Shown here in pieces: positions 49,940-62,500 of a stretch of DNA of 64,000 bases. Each line of letters begins with the position of its first letter. The stretch's first letter is position 1. The notes under the pieces were generated by a model. That model was not told where the DNA came from and ran no database searches. It worked only from the letters and a program-made list of their open reading frames with translations. The position numbers were made by a program, and so were the translations under genes. Origin of the DNA: Bartonella bacilliformis Ver097 (GTDB taxonomy: Bacteria > Pseudomonadota > Alphaproteobacteria > Rhizobiales > Rhizobiaceae); assembly GCF_000709795.1 (NCBI RefSeq), contig NZ_KL503804.1, forward strand, positions 159,721-223,720, given 5' to 3'.

Positions 49940-50173
49940 ATGGCAATGAGTATCCATGAAATAGAAACCCTCATTCGTGAAGGAATTCCCGATGCCAAAG
50001 TGACAATTCATGATCTCGCTGGGGATGGTGAACACTATGCTGCAGAGGTTATTTCAGAGAGCTTTCGAGGCAAAAATAAAATTCAACAACATAAAATGGT
50101 CTATGATTCTCTTAAAGGAAACATGGGAAGTATGTTACATGCTTTAGCGCTGCAAACACATATTCCTTCATAA
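49940..50173 (+). CDS. BolA/IbaG-family protein
   Basis: A 77-residue BolA-like protein; the family partners monothiol glutaredoxins to carry [2Fe-2S] clusters. Seen: IREGIPDAKVTIHDLAGDGE, HYAAEVISESFRGKNKIQQH (the conserved class II fold and C-terminal His) and LKGNMGSMLHALALQT. A monothiol glutaredoxin follows 98 bp downstream, which supports the partnership. Confidence 0.92.
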   Translation: MAMSIHEIETLIREGIPDAKVTIHDLAGDGEHYAAEVISESFRGKNKIQQHKMVYDSLKGNMGSMLHALALQTHIPS

Positions 50174-50271
50174 CCTAAAACTTTCTCCTTGCATTCATTC
50201 CATCAGTACGATTAGAATGATAACTGATACAAGTTTATATTCTCAAAGATCAAAATATTAAGAAAATAAAA

Positions 50272-50604
50272 ATGACTACTACTTACGATTTTATTGACAA
50301 TGAAATTAAAACAAATGATGTCGTTTTGTTCATGAAAGGAACACCAAGCTCTCCACAGTGTGGATTTTCTGGACAAGTTGTTCAGATTCTTGATTATTTG
50401 GGATTAGATTATAAAGGAATTGATGTTCTAGCCTCTGGTGAGTTACGTCAAGAAATAAAAAATTATTCCAATTGGCCAACAATCCCACAGCTTTACATTA
50501 AAGGTGAATTTATTGGTGGCTGTGATATTGTTAAAGAAATGTTTCAGTGCAATGAATTACAAAAAATTCTAAAAGAAAAAAACATTTCCTTTAGTGCGTC
50601 ATAA
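50272..50604 (+). CDS. grxD: Monothiol glutaredoxin (Grx4/GrxD type)
   Basis: A 110-residue CGFS glutaredoxin for Fe-S cluster transfer. The active site CGFS is at residues 30-33 (in SSPQCGFSGQVVQIL); KGTP and WPTIPQLYIKGEFIGGCDIV, the glutathione site, are intact. Adjacent to the BolA-like gene, its usual cluster-sharing partner. Confidence 0.96.
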   Translation: MTTTYDFIDNEIKTNDVVLFMKGTPSSPQCGFSGQVVQILDYLGLDYKGIDVLASGELRQEIKNYSNWPTIPQLYIKGEFIGGCDIVKEMFQCNELQKILKEKNISFSAS

Positions 50605-50660
50605 TCTCTCTGATTTTGTTAACCTCTTTTGGTCGGTCGCAATTTTTATCAAGGATAAAT

Positions 50661-51914
50661 ATGTCACATTGTGTCGACGAACAAATGCATATAGATGCGA
50701 TCAAATCAAAAATTGGATATAAAGAATTTATTATTATCATTGCAGCGCTTATGGCAATCAATTCCATAGCCATTGATATTATGCTGCCGGCTATGCCAGA
50801 TATTTTACAAAGCTTACATACTACGAATGAAAATGATCAGCATTATATCATTTCGTGTTACCTGATTAGCTATAGTGCTACTCAAATATTCTTTGGACCA
50901 ATAAGTGATCGTTACGGTCGACGTAATCTCGTCCTTATTGGTCTTGCTTTTTATTCATTTACAGCGATTGGTTGTGTATTTGTGTCAAGTTTACCTATGT
51001 TATTAATTCTGCGTATTTTGCAAGGTATTGGAGGAGCAATGATGCGTGTGCTTACAACTGCTATTATACGCGACCTTTACAGCGGAAAAGAAATGGCAAA
51101 AGTGATGTCGATAACCATGATGATTTTTCTTATTGCAGCAATGATTGGACCCGCAATAGGACAAATAATTTTGTTATTTGGACACTGGAAATTTATTTTT
51201 ATATTTATGGGAATATTCGGCTTTGGAATGATGATTTGGATTCAACTGCGCTTACCTGAAACGCTACATACACAGAGCCCTCTTTCTTATTCCTCTGTAA
51301 AAAATAACTTACGGTATGTCATTACTAATCGCACTACGCTGTGTTATACGCTTGCTACTTCTATTATTTTAGGCTGTGTCTTTATATCCGTGAATACATC
51401 ACAACAAATATATGAAGGAATCTATAATTTAGGATTTTGGTTTCCTGTTGCTTTTGCTGTCGGTGCTGCATTTCAAGCTGTATCATCTTTCTTTAATTCT
51501 CAACTTGTCCAATACCTTGGAATGCGGCGTATTGCTCATAGTATGCTCGTGCTGTTTTGCGTCATTTCATTTATTTGGTTTATTGCATCAATCCTAACAG
51601 GTGGTGTTGTCCCCTTTCCTTTTTATATGATATTATACTGTACACTGATGTTTGCATGTGGTGGGATTTTAGCTAATTTCAACGCGCTTGCTTTAGAACC
51701 TTTGGGGAAAATTGCCGGAACTGCATCTTCTGTAACTGGTTTTTTTCAAACATCCATTGGTACGAGTCTTGGTTTTTTGATTGCACAGCGCTTTAATGAA
51801 ACAACAATCATCAATTCGGCAGGATTTTTCTTTCTTAGTCTCAGTGCCATTCTTCTTATCCTATGGACTGAGAAAGAGCGTTTTTGTATGAAGGAAATGT
51901 CTGAGGAAATATAA
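50661..51914 (+). CDS. MFS multidrug exporter, Bcr/CflA type
   Basis: A 417-residue, 12-TM major facilitator protein of the DHA1 Bcr/CflA family. Helix 1 contains IDIMLPAMPDILQSL, the loop 2-3 motif A is GPISDRYGRRNLVLIG, and helix 4-5 has RILQGIGGAMMRVLTTAIIRDL (motif B/C region). I chose ATG 50661 with AAGGAT upstream; the open frame from 50616 adds 15 unlikely residues. Substrate unknown. Confidence 0.88.
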   Translation: MSHCVDEQMHIDAIKSKIGYKEFIIIIAALMAINSIAIDIMLPAMPDILQSLHTTNENDQHYIISCYLISYSATQIFFGPISDRYGRRNLVLIGLAFYSFTAIGCVFVSSLPMLLILRILQGIGGAMMRVLTTAIIRDLYSGKEMAKVMSITMMIFLIAAMIGPAIGQIILLFGHWKFIFIFMGIFGFGMMIWIQLRLPETLHTQSPLSYSSVKNNLRYVITNRTTLCYTLATSIILGCVFISVNTSQQIYEGIYNLGFWFPVAFAVGAAFQAVSSFFNSQLVQYLGMRRIAHSMLVLFCVISFIWFIASILTGGVVPFPFYMILYCTLMFACGGILANFNALALEPLGKIAGTASSVTGFFQTSIGTSLGFLIAQRFNETTIINSAGFFFLSLSAILLILWTEKERFCMKEMSEEI

Positions 51915-52025
51915 CTATACTATAAACAAAAGTTCATAGCTTTTTAATTGTACTAAACCTTACTTTAAAAACATCCCTTTGTTGTGTTTTTTATCAGCTA
52001 AAATAGGTATATTGACTATATTAAA

Positions 52026-54263
52026 TTAGTTAGTAAATTTTCCAGACTTGGGAAATCCTCTTGGAAGCAAGCGGCCTGCTCCAGCACGTGTCCCCATCCA
52101 TTCAATAAGCTCATCAGCTTGACGATTAAAACTGCGCTCAGCTGTGTCCTGCCAACTTAACCCTTCTGACAAATTAAAGGTTTTTGCATCAACAACACCA
52201 CCATCTTTGTAACGCTGTAAACGAACACCTTTACCACGGCTTATTTCTGGTATTTGTCCAATAGGAAAAATGAGCATCTTACGATTTTCTCCAATCACTG
52301 CAATATGATCTCCCTTGATCGGAATGCAAAGTTTCACCTTATCAGGAAATTTTACATTCATAATTTGCTTTCCTTTTCGAGTATTAGCAATGACTTCCGT
52401 TTCAGAAACGATGAAGCCATTTCCATAAGATGAAATTAAAAGCAATTTCCCCTGTGCATTATGTATAAAAGCTGTCAAAATATCATGCTCATTATCCATA
52501 TCTACCAAAATACGAATTGGCTCACCATGCCCTCGTCCTCCAGGTAAAGTATTTGCACTAATAGTAAAAAACTTTCCTCTTGTGCTTACTACCACAATTT
52601 TATCTGTAGTGAATGCTGGAAATGCCAACTTTAAGCAATCACCTTCTTTAAAAGAAAGGGTTTTGTAATCATTTAAATGACCTTTTAAAGCGCGCATCCA
52701 ACCTTTTTCAGAAATAACAATAGTTACAGATTCCTTTTCGATCATTGCCTGATAGATATCATTAACATCACGCTTCGGTGAATCTTCAAATGTTGTACGT
52801 CTTTTTCCTAAAGAAGTTTCAGGACCAAATTTTTTACGAACTTTTTTGATTTCTTCTGAAATCACTTGCCATTGCTTTACATTAGAGCTCAATAATGCCT
52901 GCAATTTCTCTTCTTCATCCTTGAGATTTTCAAATTCTTTACGAATTTCAAACTCTTCAAGCTTACGTAAAGAACGCAATCGCATATTAAGAATAGCTTC
53001 AGTTTGATTCTCTGTTAATTGAAAATGTGCAAGTAATTCCTTTTTCGGTTCATCTTCTTCTCGAATAATTTGAATTACTTTATCAAGATTCAAATATGCG
53101 ACCAAATATCCATGAAGAATTTCTAACCGACAATTAATTTGACAAAGTCTATGGTTTGAACGACGAATAAGAACTTCTTGACGATGTTCAAGCCATTGCT
53201 GCAAACTTTCTCGTAAAGAGAGAACATTAGGAGTTTTGCCTAAAGTTAACACATTAAGATTAAGAGGAAATCTTACTTCAAAATCGGTTAACTTAAAAAG
53301 TGACTCCATTAAGAGTTCAGGATCAACTGTACGATTTTTAGGAGTAAGCACAATGCGGATATCTTCCGCCGATTCATCTTGGATATCTTCAAGCATTGGT
53401 AAACGTCGTGCAAGTAACAATTCCGCTGTTTTTTCAATAAGGCGAGACTTTTGTATTTGATAGGGTATCTCAGTAACAACAATTACATAAAAATTACGGT
53501 TACCCGTTTCCTGGTGCCAACGTGAACGTAATCGAAATGAACCACGTCCTGTACGGTAAGCCTCCTCAATACTTTTTTTGGGCTCAACTAAAATGCCACC
53601 TGTTGGAAAATCAGGACCAAGTACAAACTGATTTAAGTCCTCATTACTCGCATCAGAATGAGTAATCAAATGCAGCGCTGCATCACATAACTCAGCAACA
53701 TTATGCGGCGGAATAGATGTTGCCATACCAACAGCGATCCCTGAAGAACCATTCGCTAGAAGATTAGGAAAAGCTCCTGGTAAAACAATAGGCTCTTCAT
53801 CTTCTTCATTATAAGTTAAACGAAAATCAATAGCATTTTCGTTGATACCCTCAAGTAACAATTCTGCTACTTCGGTCATGCGTGCTTCTGTATAACGCAT
53901 AGCCGCAGCATTATCACCATCGATATTACCGAAATTTCCTTGTCCATCAATTAATGGATAACGGACAGCAAAGTCCTGTGCCAAACGAACTAATGCATCA
54001 TAAATAGAGGCATCACCATGAGGATGAAATTTCCCCATGACATCACCTACAATCCGAGCACACTTAGCATAAGATTGTGTAGGGTTAAGTTTTAATAAGC
54101 GCATAGCATGGATAATACGCCGATGCACAGGCTTCAACCCATCCCGTACATCGGGTAAAGCACGATGTGTAATGGTAGACAATGCATAAGCCAAGTAACG
54201 TTCTTGCAAAGCAGAACGTAATTCTATCAGCTCAATATGTTCCTCATCAATTTTATCAGACAT
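52026..54263 (-). CDS. parC: DNA topoisomerase IV subunit A
   Basis: Breakage-reunion subunit of the decatenating type II topoisomerase; 745 aa, the ParC rather than GyrA length. Catalytic Tyr 124 is in [12 protein letters not shown]. In the quinolone-binding region the sequence reads [18 protein letters not shown]: Ala 85 and Asp 89 occupy the positions of E. coli Ser 80 and Glu 84. The C-terminal beta-pinwheel blades are short. Monocistronic; no parE in the window. Confidence 0.94.
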   Translation of the reverse strand: MSDKIDEEHIELIELRSALQERYLAYALSTITHRALPDVRDGLKPVHRRIIHAMRLLKLNPTQSYAKCARIVGDVMGKFHPHGDASIYDALVRLAQDFAVRYPLIDGQGNFGNIDGDNAAAMRYTEARMTEVAELLLEGINENAIDFRLTYNEEDEEPIVLPGAFPNLLANGSSGIAVGMATSIPPHNVAELCDAALHLITHSDASNEDLNQFVLGPDFPTGGILVEPKKSIEEAYRTGRGSFRLRSRWHQETGNRNFYVIVVTEIPYQIQKSRLIEKTAELLLARRLPMLEDIQDESAEDIRIVLTPKNRTVDPELLMESLFKLTDFEVRFPLNLNVLTLGKTPNVLSLRESLQQWLEHRQEVLIRRSNHRLCQINCRLEILHGYLVAYLNLDKVIQIIREEDEPKKELLAHFQLTENQTEAILNMRLRSLRKLEEFEIRKEFENLKDEEEKLQALLSSNVKQWQVISEEIKKVRKKFGPETSLGKRRTTFEDSPKRDVNDIYQAMIEKESVTIVISEKGWMRALKGHLNDYKTLSFKEGDCLKLAFPAFTTDKIVVVSTRGKFFTISANTLPGGRGHGEPIRILVDMDNEHDILTAFIHNAQGKLLLISSYGNGFIVSETEVIANTRKGKQIMNVKFPDKVKLCIPIKGDHIAVIGENRKMLIFPIGQIPEISRGKGVRLQRYKDGGVVDAKTFNLSEGLSWQDTAERSFNRQADELIEWMGTRAGAGRLLPRGFPKSGKFTN

Positions 54264-54436
54264 AGTATTAAGATAGAGCCTTTCACCTCAAAAAACCTGC
54301 CAGTTCTTACGTTTCTTACATTAATGATGATAAGAAACTAGAGAAATTAATTGACCTTATAAACACAAACCTAAAATAGAAATTTAAATAATCTTTACCC
54401 AAATCACATCTATATCAGTGTTATAAAAAGGCCTTA

Positions 54437-56227
54437 CTAGGCATTGTTAACTTTAGGAGAAATTCTAATCCCTAAATCATTCAACTGTGTAGCAGAAACA
54501 TCAGATGGAGCACTCATTAAAAGATCAAGTGCTTGTTGATTCATGGGAAATAAAGAAATTTCACGTAAATTTTTTACTCCCTGCAAAAGCATAACAATGC
54601 GATCAACACCGGCTGCCATACCACCATGCGGTGGAGCACCATAATGAAATGCACGATATAAACCACCAAAACGCTCTTCGACTATTTCTTTAGAAAGCCC
54701 AACAAGATTGAAAACCTTCAACATCATTTCAGGAGAATGATTACGAATTCCCCCTGATGCGATCTCATAACCATTACATACAAGATCATACTGAAAGGCT
54801 TTGATGGTAAGAAGATCTTGACTATCAACTGCGTTCATTCCTCCCTGTGGCATTGAAAAAGGATTATGCGCAAAATCAATCTTCTTTTCATCTTCATTCC
54901 ATTCGAAAAATGGAAAATCAACAATCCACGCAAAAGAGAAACATCTAGAATCAATAAGATCTAATTCCTCTCCTATCCGTGTACGTGAAGCACCAGCAAA
55001 AGATGCAAATTTCTTCGGATCACCAGCAACAAAAAAACAAGCATCTCCCTCTTCAAGCCTAAGCTGTGTACGAATAGCTTCAGTCCTCCGCTCACCAATA
55101 TTTTTAGCGATAGGACCAGCGCCTTCAAAATTTTCACCTTCTTTACGCCAAAAAATATACCCAAGACCTGGCTGTCCTTCACCTTGAGCCCACCCATTCA
55201 TACGATCACAAAAAGCACGATTTCCACCTGTTTTAGCAGGAATAGCCCACACTCGTGCATTTTCATTATTCGCTAAAATTTGAGCAAAAACCTTAAAATC
55301 AGAATCATAAAAATGCTGAGAAACATCTTCTATGATAATTGGATTACGCAAATCGGGCTTATCTGAGCCATATTTACGCATTGCTTCATCATATGAAATA
55401 CGAGGAAAGCTCTGTGTTACAAGCTTGCCATCTGAAAATTCCTCAAAAACAGAACGTATAATAGGCTCCATTGTTGCAAGAACATCTTCTTGCTCAACAA
55501 AGCTCATTTCAATATCTAATTGGTAAAACTCTCCTGGTAAACGATCGGCTCGCGGATCTTCATCTCTAAAACATGGAGCTATTTGAAAATAGCGATCAAA
55601 ACCAGACATCATTAACAGTTGTTTATACTGTTGAGGAGCCTGAGGAAGTGCATAAAACTTTCCTTGATGAATACGGCTTGGAACCAAAAAATCGCGTGCC
55701 CCTTCTGGTGATGAAGCTGTCAAAAGTGGAGTTGTAAATTCTGTAAAACCACTGTCTTGCATATGCCGTCTTATAGAAGAAATAATTTCAGTACGGCGCA
55801 TTATATTTTTGTGCATAGTTACGCGACGTAAATCAAGAAAACGATACTTCAATCGAATATCTTCTGGATAATCAGGTTCACCAAAAACTGGTAAAGGAAG
55901 TTCATCAGATTTTGAAAGAATTTCAATTTCATCTGCAAAAATTTCAATTTCACCGGTTGGCAAAGTCGTATTAATCACTTCATCAGAACGTGCACATACT
56001 TTACCATCTACACAGATGACCCATTCAGAACGCACCTTTTCTATGATTTGAAAAGCTGAAGAATCAGGATTAACAACGATTTGTGTGATTCCAAAATGAT
56101 CACGTAGATCAACAAAAAGAATCCCGCCATGATCACGAACGCGATGAACCCATCCCGAAAGACGAACTTGTGTTCCTACATCGCATTTACGAAGAGCGGC
56201 GCAATTATGACTGCGATAACGGTGCAT
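54437..56227 (-). CDS. aspS: Aspartyl-tRNA synthetase
   Basis: Class IIb synthetase, 596 aa. N-terminal OB anticodon domain ([20 protein letters not shown]), motif 2 [15 protein letters not shown], the bacterial GAD insertion domain (about 290-420), and motif 3 [13 protein letters not shown]. In alphaproteobacteria this enzyme is usually non-discriminating, which fits the gatCA genes in the window. I chose ATG 56227 (MHRYRSHNC); the frame is open to 56308 but the added 27 residues are not family-like. Divergent from rnd. Confidence 0.96.
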   Translation of the reverse strand: MHRYRSHNCAALRKCDVGTQVRLSGWVHRVRDHGGILFVDLRDHFGITQIVVNPDSSAFQIIEKVRSEWVICVDGKVCARSDEVINTTLPTGEIEIFADEIEILSKSDELPLPVFGEPDYPEDIRLKYRFLDLRRVTMHKNIMRRTEIISSIRRHMQDSGFTEFTTPLLTASSPEGARDFLVPSRIHQGKFYALPQAPQQYKQLLMMSGFDRYFQIAPCFRDEDPRADRLPGEFYQLDIEMSFVEQEDVLATMEPIIRSVFEEFSDGKLVTQSFPRISYDEAMRKYGSDKPDLRNPIIIEDVSQHFYDSDFKVFAQILANNENARVWAIPAKTGGNRAFCDRMNGWAQGEGQPGLGYIFWRKEGENFEGAGPIAKNIGERRTEAIRTQLRLEEGDACFFVAGDPKKFASFAGASRTRIGEELDLIDSRCFSFAWIVDFPFFEWNEDEKKIDFAHNPFSMPQGGMNAVDSQDLLTIKAFQYDLVCNGYEIASGGIRNHSPEMMLKVFNLVGLSKEIVEERFGGLYRAFHYGAPPHGGMAAGVDRIVMLLQGVKNLREISLFPMNQQALDLLMSAPSDVSATQLNDLGIRISPKVNNA

Positions 56228-56362
56228 ATTTTTTGCCTTTAATTGTAAATTTGTTTCATATTGATTACAAACGCTTTTTAAATGCCATTTGTCAAGATAT
56301 GACCCCAAAGCCCCAGAAAAAAAACCATAAAAGACAAATTTAATTTCTTTTGCTATGGTAAA

Positions 56363-57541
56363 ATGATGAAACTTATTACGAAGACAAAAGATCTTGAAAT
56401 CGCCATTGCCACTTTGCGCAATTCTGATTTTGTAACAGTAGATACTGAGTTTATCCGTGAGACAACTTTTTGGCCTCAGCTATGCCTTATCCAACTTGCA
56501 TCGCCAAATGCTACAGCGCTTATTGATCCAATGGTTCCGGATATTGATCTACAGCCATTTTTTGATTTGATGATAGACAAAAACATTGTCAAAGTTTTTC
56601 ATGCTGCGCGCCAAGATATCGAAATTATTTATCATCTGGGAAGAATCATTCCCTTCCCTTTATTTGATACCCAAATTGCAGGAGCAATTTGTGGATTTGG
56701 TGATTCTATCTCCTATGATCAAATTGTACAGCGTTGCACCGGACAGCATCTTGATAAATCATCACGCTTTACAGATTGGAGCTGTCGCCCCCTTTCTGAA
56801 AAACAAATACTCTACGCACTTGCTGATGTTACCTATCTTAGAGACGTTTATCTTTCATTGAAAAAGCAGTTGGAAGAAAGTAAACGCTTTCATTGGATGG
56901 ACAATGAGATGGCAATTCTTTCAACACCAACGATTTATGATATTCCAGAAGATGAAGCGTGGAAGAAAGTGAAAGGAAGAGTTAAAAAACCTTGTGAATT
57001 TGCCATTTTACAAAAAATAGCAGCTTGGCGTGAATATGAAGCACGGAAATATAATGTTCCACGTCGCCATATCATAAAAGATGAATGCCTTATCGAAATT
57101 GCGATCCAAAAACCGAAAGACGAATATGCATTGAAACGTTTGCGCAATATTAACAAGAGTTGGCATCATCCATCAATGACGCAGACATTAATCAAAACTA
57201 TTCATGAAAGCTTAAAAATCGACACCTCTACTTTACCTGCTCTTCCTAAGTACAATCTTATCGGTGATAAAACAACTGCTGCAATCGATCTCCTTAAAGT
57301 GTTATTAAAGCTCGTTGCGAATAAAAATAATATTTCACCGACAATTATTGCAACTTCCAATGATTTAGAAAAAATCGCCACGAGAACCATGACTCAAAAT
57401 ATTCCTACTATGAATGGTTGGCGTTATGAAATCTTTGGTCAAAAAGCTGAACAAATGTTAGAGGGGAAATTAGGATTTTATTTTCACAATGGACAAATAA
57501 TAATGAAAGATCTTGAATCTGTAGAAGAAATCTTTACGTGA
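56363..57541 (+). CDS. rnd: Ribonuclease D
   Basis: 3'-5' exoribonuclease for tRNA 3' maturation; 392 aa. DEDDy catalytic motifs: [16 protein letters not shown] (Asp, Glu), [16 protein letters not shown] (Asp) and [14 protein letters not shown] (Asp plus Tyr). HRDC-type helices follow ([20 protein letters not shown]). Start at one of two adjacent ATG codons. Divergent from aspS. Confidence 0.94.
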   Translation: MMKLITKTKDLEIAIATLRNSDFVTVDTEFIRETTFWPQLCLIQLASPNATALIDPMVPDIDLQPFFDLMIDKNIVKVFHAARQDIEIIYHLGRIIPFPLFDTQIAGAICGFGDSISYDQIVQRCTGQHLDKSSRFTDWSCRPLSEKQILYALADVTYLRDVYLSLKKQLEESKRFHWMDNEMAILSTPTIYDIPEDEAWKKVKGRVKKPCEFAILQKIAAWREYEARKYNVPRRHIIKDECLIEIAIQKPKDEYALKRLRNINKSWHHPSMTQTLIKTIHESLKIDTSTLPALPKYNLIGDKTTAAIDLLKVLLKLVANKNNISPTIIATSNDLEKIATRTMTQNIPTMNGWRYEIFGQKAEQMLEGKLGFYFHNGQIIMKDLESVEEIFT

Positions 57542-57957
57542 AAATGTATGATCAACATACATAAAAACGTAAATCTATTATAGACTAGTTCTAACTTGGA
57601 TTTGATTTAGCTAAAAAAGCTAGCAATATAAACAATAAAAATCCATCACACTTAAATCGAAAAAAATTCTATTCCTTTTTAAAGGGTGTTTCGAACTGGT
57701 AAACTTCATCAAAATATGGTCATTAATTTAGTCACGCATATTCTATATTCTCTATTAATAAGATGGTACTCAATTTTTACCTATGTCAGATAATCAATAA
57801 TTAATTTTACTTTACACTATGCACAGCAATGAAAACTGTCTTCATTTGCAAATTGTCTTTAGAAGTAGCTTGTATTATAATGAATTTTATTACAGAGTAA
57901 TGAAACATATGATCTAAGTTGTTCTTTTTTAGACAATCCATCCGGAATTTATATACT
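57542..57957. other. Spacer between rnd and the zinc-finger gene
   Basis: About 415 bp. A 7-bp inverted repeat (ATGTATG 57544-57550 with CATACAT 57556-57562) directly after the rnd stop may end its transcript. Nothing else is recognised. Confidence 0.5.
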
Positions 57958-58206
57958 ATGGCTGATCACAACATTCTTCATCTTCAAAATGACCGTGGCT
58001 ATAAAATAATTGAAATTGGTGTAAAAGAATTTATGTGTGTAGGTGCTACACAGCCATTCGATCATCCTCACATTTTTATAGACATGGGAGCAGCTGATGA
58101 AAAGATTTGCCCTTATTGCTCAACCCTTTACCGCTATAATCCTTCATTACAGTATAATCAAACCAACCCAGCAGGGTGCACATATCATGTAAATAATATG
58201 CGGTAA
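57958..58206 (+). CDS. Zinc-finger (CHCC) domain protein
   Basis: An 82-residue protein of the zf-CHCC family, related to the C-terminal part of mitochondrial complex I subunit NDUFS6. Zinc ligands are visible as Cys 27 (FMCVGA), His 36/38 (FDHPHIF), and Cys 51/54 (KICPYCSTLYRY). Start ATG 57958 (MADHNILHL); the open frame from 57919 adds 13 unlikely residues. It lies 26 bp before the FAD monooxygenase gene, so co-transcription is likely. Confidence 0.85.
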   Translation: MADHNILHLQNDRGYKIIEIGVKEFMCVGATQPFDHPHIFIDMGAADEKICPYCSTLYRYNPSLQYNQTNPAGCTYHVNNMR

Positions 58207-58232
58207 TCTATTTCTATTTTCCTAATAGTGAA

Positions 58233-59507
58233 ATGTCCATGCACCAATCACCAGTTATCGTTGGAGCCGGTATTGCTGGTTTAAGTTCTGCTTTAGCACT
58301 TGCTCATAAAGGAATTGCAAGTACCATTATCGAAAAACGTAACAAACTTGATAGTGACGGTTCTGGTATCCAGCTTACCTCAAATGCAACACGTATTCTT
58401 GCTCGCTGGGGAATTCTTAACCAACTTATCGAAGTAGGTGTTCAGCCTCACTTTCTTGAATTGAAAGATGGTGTATCTTTACAAACACACCTGCATGTTG
58501 ACCTTATCAAATTATCTATAAAACATTGGAAGGCTCCTTATATTACAATTCATCGAGCCGATTTACAGAAAATTTTATATAATGCTGTTATTAAAAACTC
58601 TCTTATCAAACATAAACTAGGTGAAAATATTATATCAGCTACTCAAACTGCAACAAATGGCATTAATATAGAAACCATAAAAACCGAAAGATCAACCAAA
58701 GCACAACAACACCAATTTTATTCAACACCACTTCTTATTGGATGCGATGGTGTTTGGTCAAAATTACGACAATTGGCACCTTTTCATGAAGAAGCGGATT
58801 TTAGTGGTTTCATCGCCTGGCGTGCCACAATACTCTCTGAAAATCTTCCCGAAAGCTTCCGTTCTTTATTACAGGATATAGAAACAATTACTGCCTGGAT
58901 AGGACCTAAAAACCATCTTGTTATTTATCCTATTCAATCAACAAAAATTTTTAATTTTGTAGCGATTACTCATGGAGAAAATCTAAAAAAAGAATGGAAA
59001 CAGAAAGGACAAAAAGATAAACTCAAATCTCTCTTTAATAGCTGGAATCCTAAAATTCTTCAAATTTTTGACTATATTGATGAGTGGAGCTATTGGCCAC
59101 TATTTCAAATGAAACATGATCGCTTTTTAGGCTTAAAGAATCAAGTGTTTGTTGGAGATTGTGCACACGCAGCTCTTCCTTTTGCAGCACAAGGCGCTGC
59201 TATGGCAATAGAAGATGCTGCCACATTAGCAGAATTGCTCTCTTGCAATAATCTTTCATTTATTGAAGCCACTTCACTCTACGAAACAATACGCAAACCA
59301 CGCATCACAGCCGTCAAAAAACGTGGAGACTTTAATAGACTGATGTATCATGCAACGGGGCCTTTAGCCATCGCACGTAACTTCATCATGAAAATCCGCA
59401 CATCTGAGAATATTATGTCCAGTCTTGATTGGCTTTATAGTCATGACGCAATGAACGTAACAAACAACCCCGCAGTAAAAAACTTATCCGATATGAACTA
59501 CAAATAA
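58233..59507 (+). CDS. FAD-dependent aromatic monooxygenase family protein
   Basis: A 424-residue class A flavoprotein monooxygenase resembling salicylate hydroxylases. FAD site VIVGAGIAGLSSALAL at residues 8-23, the GCDGVWSKLR motif about residue 170, and the second FAD motif GDCAHAALPFAAQGAAMAIEDA about 308. Substrate unknown; Bartonella-type metabolism gives no aromatic degradation context, so a role in ubiquinone or other ring hydroxylation cannot be excluded. Confidence 0.88.
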   Translation: MSMHQSPVIVGAGIAGLSSALALAHKGIASTIIEKRNKLDSDGSGIQLTSNATRILARWGILNQLIEVGVQPHFLELKDGVSLQTHLHVDLIKLSIKHWKAPYITIHRADLQKILYNAVIKNSLIKHKLGENIISATQTATNGINIETIKTERSTKAQQHQFYSTPLLIGCDGVWSKLRQLAPFHEEADFSGFIAWRATILSENLPESFRSLLQDIETITAWIGPKNHLVIYPIQSTKIFNFVAITHGENLKKEWKQKGQKDKLKSLFNSWNPKILQIFDYIDEWSYWPLFQMKHDRFLGLKNQVFVGDCAHAALPFAAQGAAMAIEDAATLAELLSCNNLSFIEATSLYETIRKPRITAVKKRGDFNRLMYHATGPLAIARNFIMKIRTSENIMSSLDWLYSHDAMNVTNNPAVKNLSDMNYK

Positions 59508-59566
59508 CTTTAATTAACGGTTATTCTTATCAATAAACATAAAAAAACATTTGCACCATTTTTCTG

Positions 59567-62500
59567 TTAATTCAACTCTACATCAAGAACACCGTGAAGC
59601 GTTTTCATAGCACGCGCTACATTTAAGTTCACCTTATATCGCTTGGGAAGTACGACCTCTACTTCTCGTGATCCATTTTCTTGAATCAAAATAATTCCTA
59701 TTTCTCCATTACCACCGGAATTTAAATTTTGTTCAATTTGTGAAAGCATATCAACCTTGTTTATAAAAAGGCGCATCATTTTATGATGTTGTACTGCTTC
59801 TTCTTCCAAGTCTTGAGCTGTCTCAAGACGTAAACTAATTCCGTCAAAACGGTTCTCTGCACTCACTGTAATGATAAAAGATTTTCCAGGTTCTAGCATC
59901 CTTTCATAGGCAATAAGCCCCTCAGAAAACATAACCGTTTCATACTGCCCACTTGTATCAGAAAATTGGATAATACCTATTTTTTTACCAGATTTTGTTT
60001 TACGAATTTGTTTTGTCACAACAGTTCCAGCAAGACGAGCAGCTGTTGCTCCACCTTTAACCGCAGTGGAAAAATTATTCCAAGTCTGAACACGTTTTTT
60101 AGCAAGAATAGTTTGATATTCATCTAATGGATGAGCAGAAAAATAAAAACCTATAACCTGAAATTCATGATTAAGTTTTTCTGCCAAAGACCAAGGAGTT
60201 GCCTGTGATAAAATAAAAGGCTCTTTTGGCCCATCCATCATCCCGAATATATCAGTCTGCCCACTAGAATTGTTATCAAAAATACGAATAGCACGCGCGT
60301 TTAGCGTTTCAATACTTGCTAATAAGACTTCACGAGCAATACCAAAACAATCAAAGGCACCAGCATAAATCAAACTTTCCATTGCACGTTTATTAATAAT
60401 ACGAGGATCAATACGCCCACAAAAATCTTCTAAATCCTTAAAAGGTTTATTCCCACGGCAAGCAACAATGTGATCAACAACTGAATCTCCTACTCCTTTA
60501 ATAGCAGAAAGAGAATAATATATGCAATTTTCTCCAATTTCAAAAATGCGATGCGATGTTTGCACACAAGGTGCAATAACTTTAATTCCTAGTCTTAATG
60601 CTTCACGCCGAAAATCATTTAATTTATCGGTATTTATCATATCATATGTCATAGAGGCAGCCAAAAACTCAACCGGATAATGTGCTTTCATATAAGCTGT
60701 TTGATATGAAACGATTGCGTAAGCAGCAGCATGCGATTTATTAAAACCATAATCGGCAAATTTTGCTAAAAGATCAAAGATCATGTCAGCTTGATTCTTA
60801 TCAATACCACGATCAACAGCTCCACTCACAAAGCGTGTACGCTGTTTTTGCATTTCTTTATGAATCTTTTTTCCCATAGCTCGGCGTAATAAATCTGCTT
60901 CCCCAAGTGAATAACCAGAAAGCTCTTGAGCAATTTGCATAACTTGTTCTTGATAAACAATAACACCTTGTGTTTCTTTAACTAAATGATCTATTTTAGG
61001 ATGAATAGAAGTGATTTTTTCTTGCCCATGTTTACGTGCATTATATGTTGGAATATTCTCCATCGGACCAGGGCGATAAAGCGCTACAAGCGCAATAATA
61101 TCTTCAATACAATCTGGTTTCATCCCAATAAGCGCTTTACGCATACCAGGACTTTCAACTTGAAATACTCCCACTGTATTACCACGCGCTAACATGATAT
61201 AAGTTTCTTCATCATTAAGAGAAATACACGACAAATCTACTTTTATACCCTTTCGTGCAACAAAATCGACAGCCATTTTTAAAACAGTAAGGGTTTTTAA
61301 ACCAAGAAAATCAAATTTCACTAACCCAGCTTGTTCAACATATTTCATGTTAAATTGGGTAACTGGCATATCTGAGCGTGGATCACGATACATTGGTACC
61401 AATTCCGATAAAGGTCGATCACCAATAACGATCCCTGCAGCGTGAGTTGATGCGTGACGATAGAGTCCTTCAAGCTGTAAAGCTATATCCAACATACGTC
61501 CAATAACGGGCTCTTTTTTTGCCTCTTCTGCAAATTTGGGTTCATCTTTAATTGCCTGTGCCAATTCAACATTATTTCCAGGTGTAGCAGGAACTAACTT
61601 TGTAAGATAATCAACCTGACGATAAGGCACTTCCAAAACACGACCAACATCACGTAACACTGCACGTGCCTGTAATTTACCAAATGTAATGATCTGAGCT
61701 ACTTGATCGCAACCATATTTTTGCTGAACATAGTGAATAACCTCTTCACGTCTATCTTGGCAAAAATCGATATCAAAATCCGGCATAGAAATACGATCTG
61801 GATTAAGAAAACGTTCAAATAAGAGAGAAAAGCGCAACGGATCAACATCCGTAATAGTGAGTGCATAAGCAACAAGTGAACCAGCACCAGAACCGCGACC
61901 AGGACCAACAGGAATACCATGAAATTTTGCCCATTTTATGAAGTCAGAAACAATAAGAAAATAACCAGAAAACTGCATACGTGTAATAATTGCAATCTCA
62001 TAATCAAGCCGCTGCTCATAATCTGCGAATGTATAGCCTTCAGCCAAACCAATTGTTTCAAGGCGTATTTTCAAACCATCTTTTGCCTGATTTAACAATT
62101 CTTCATCTTCTTCTAACGCAGCATTTGAATCTACAGATCGCTCTGTAAAACGAGGCAAAATGGGACTTCGCATTGGTGTAAAAGCATGACAACGTAATGC
62201 AATTTCAACACTATTGTCTAAAGCTTCTGGAAGATCAGAAAATAATGCAACCATTTCATCTTGTGACTTTAAATAATGATCCGGTGTCACACGTTTGCGA
62301 TTTGGATTAGAAACAACTTGTCCTTCCGCAACTGCCATCAGTGCATCGTGAGCTTCATATCCTTTTCTATTGAGAAAAAAAGCTTCATTAGTTGCAACAA
62401 GAGGAATCTGATGCACATAAGCCAAATCAATAAGCTCAGCTTCAACTTTTCGATCATAAGAACCATGGCGTTGTAATTCAATATAAAGACGATCACCAAA

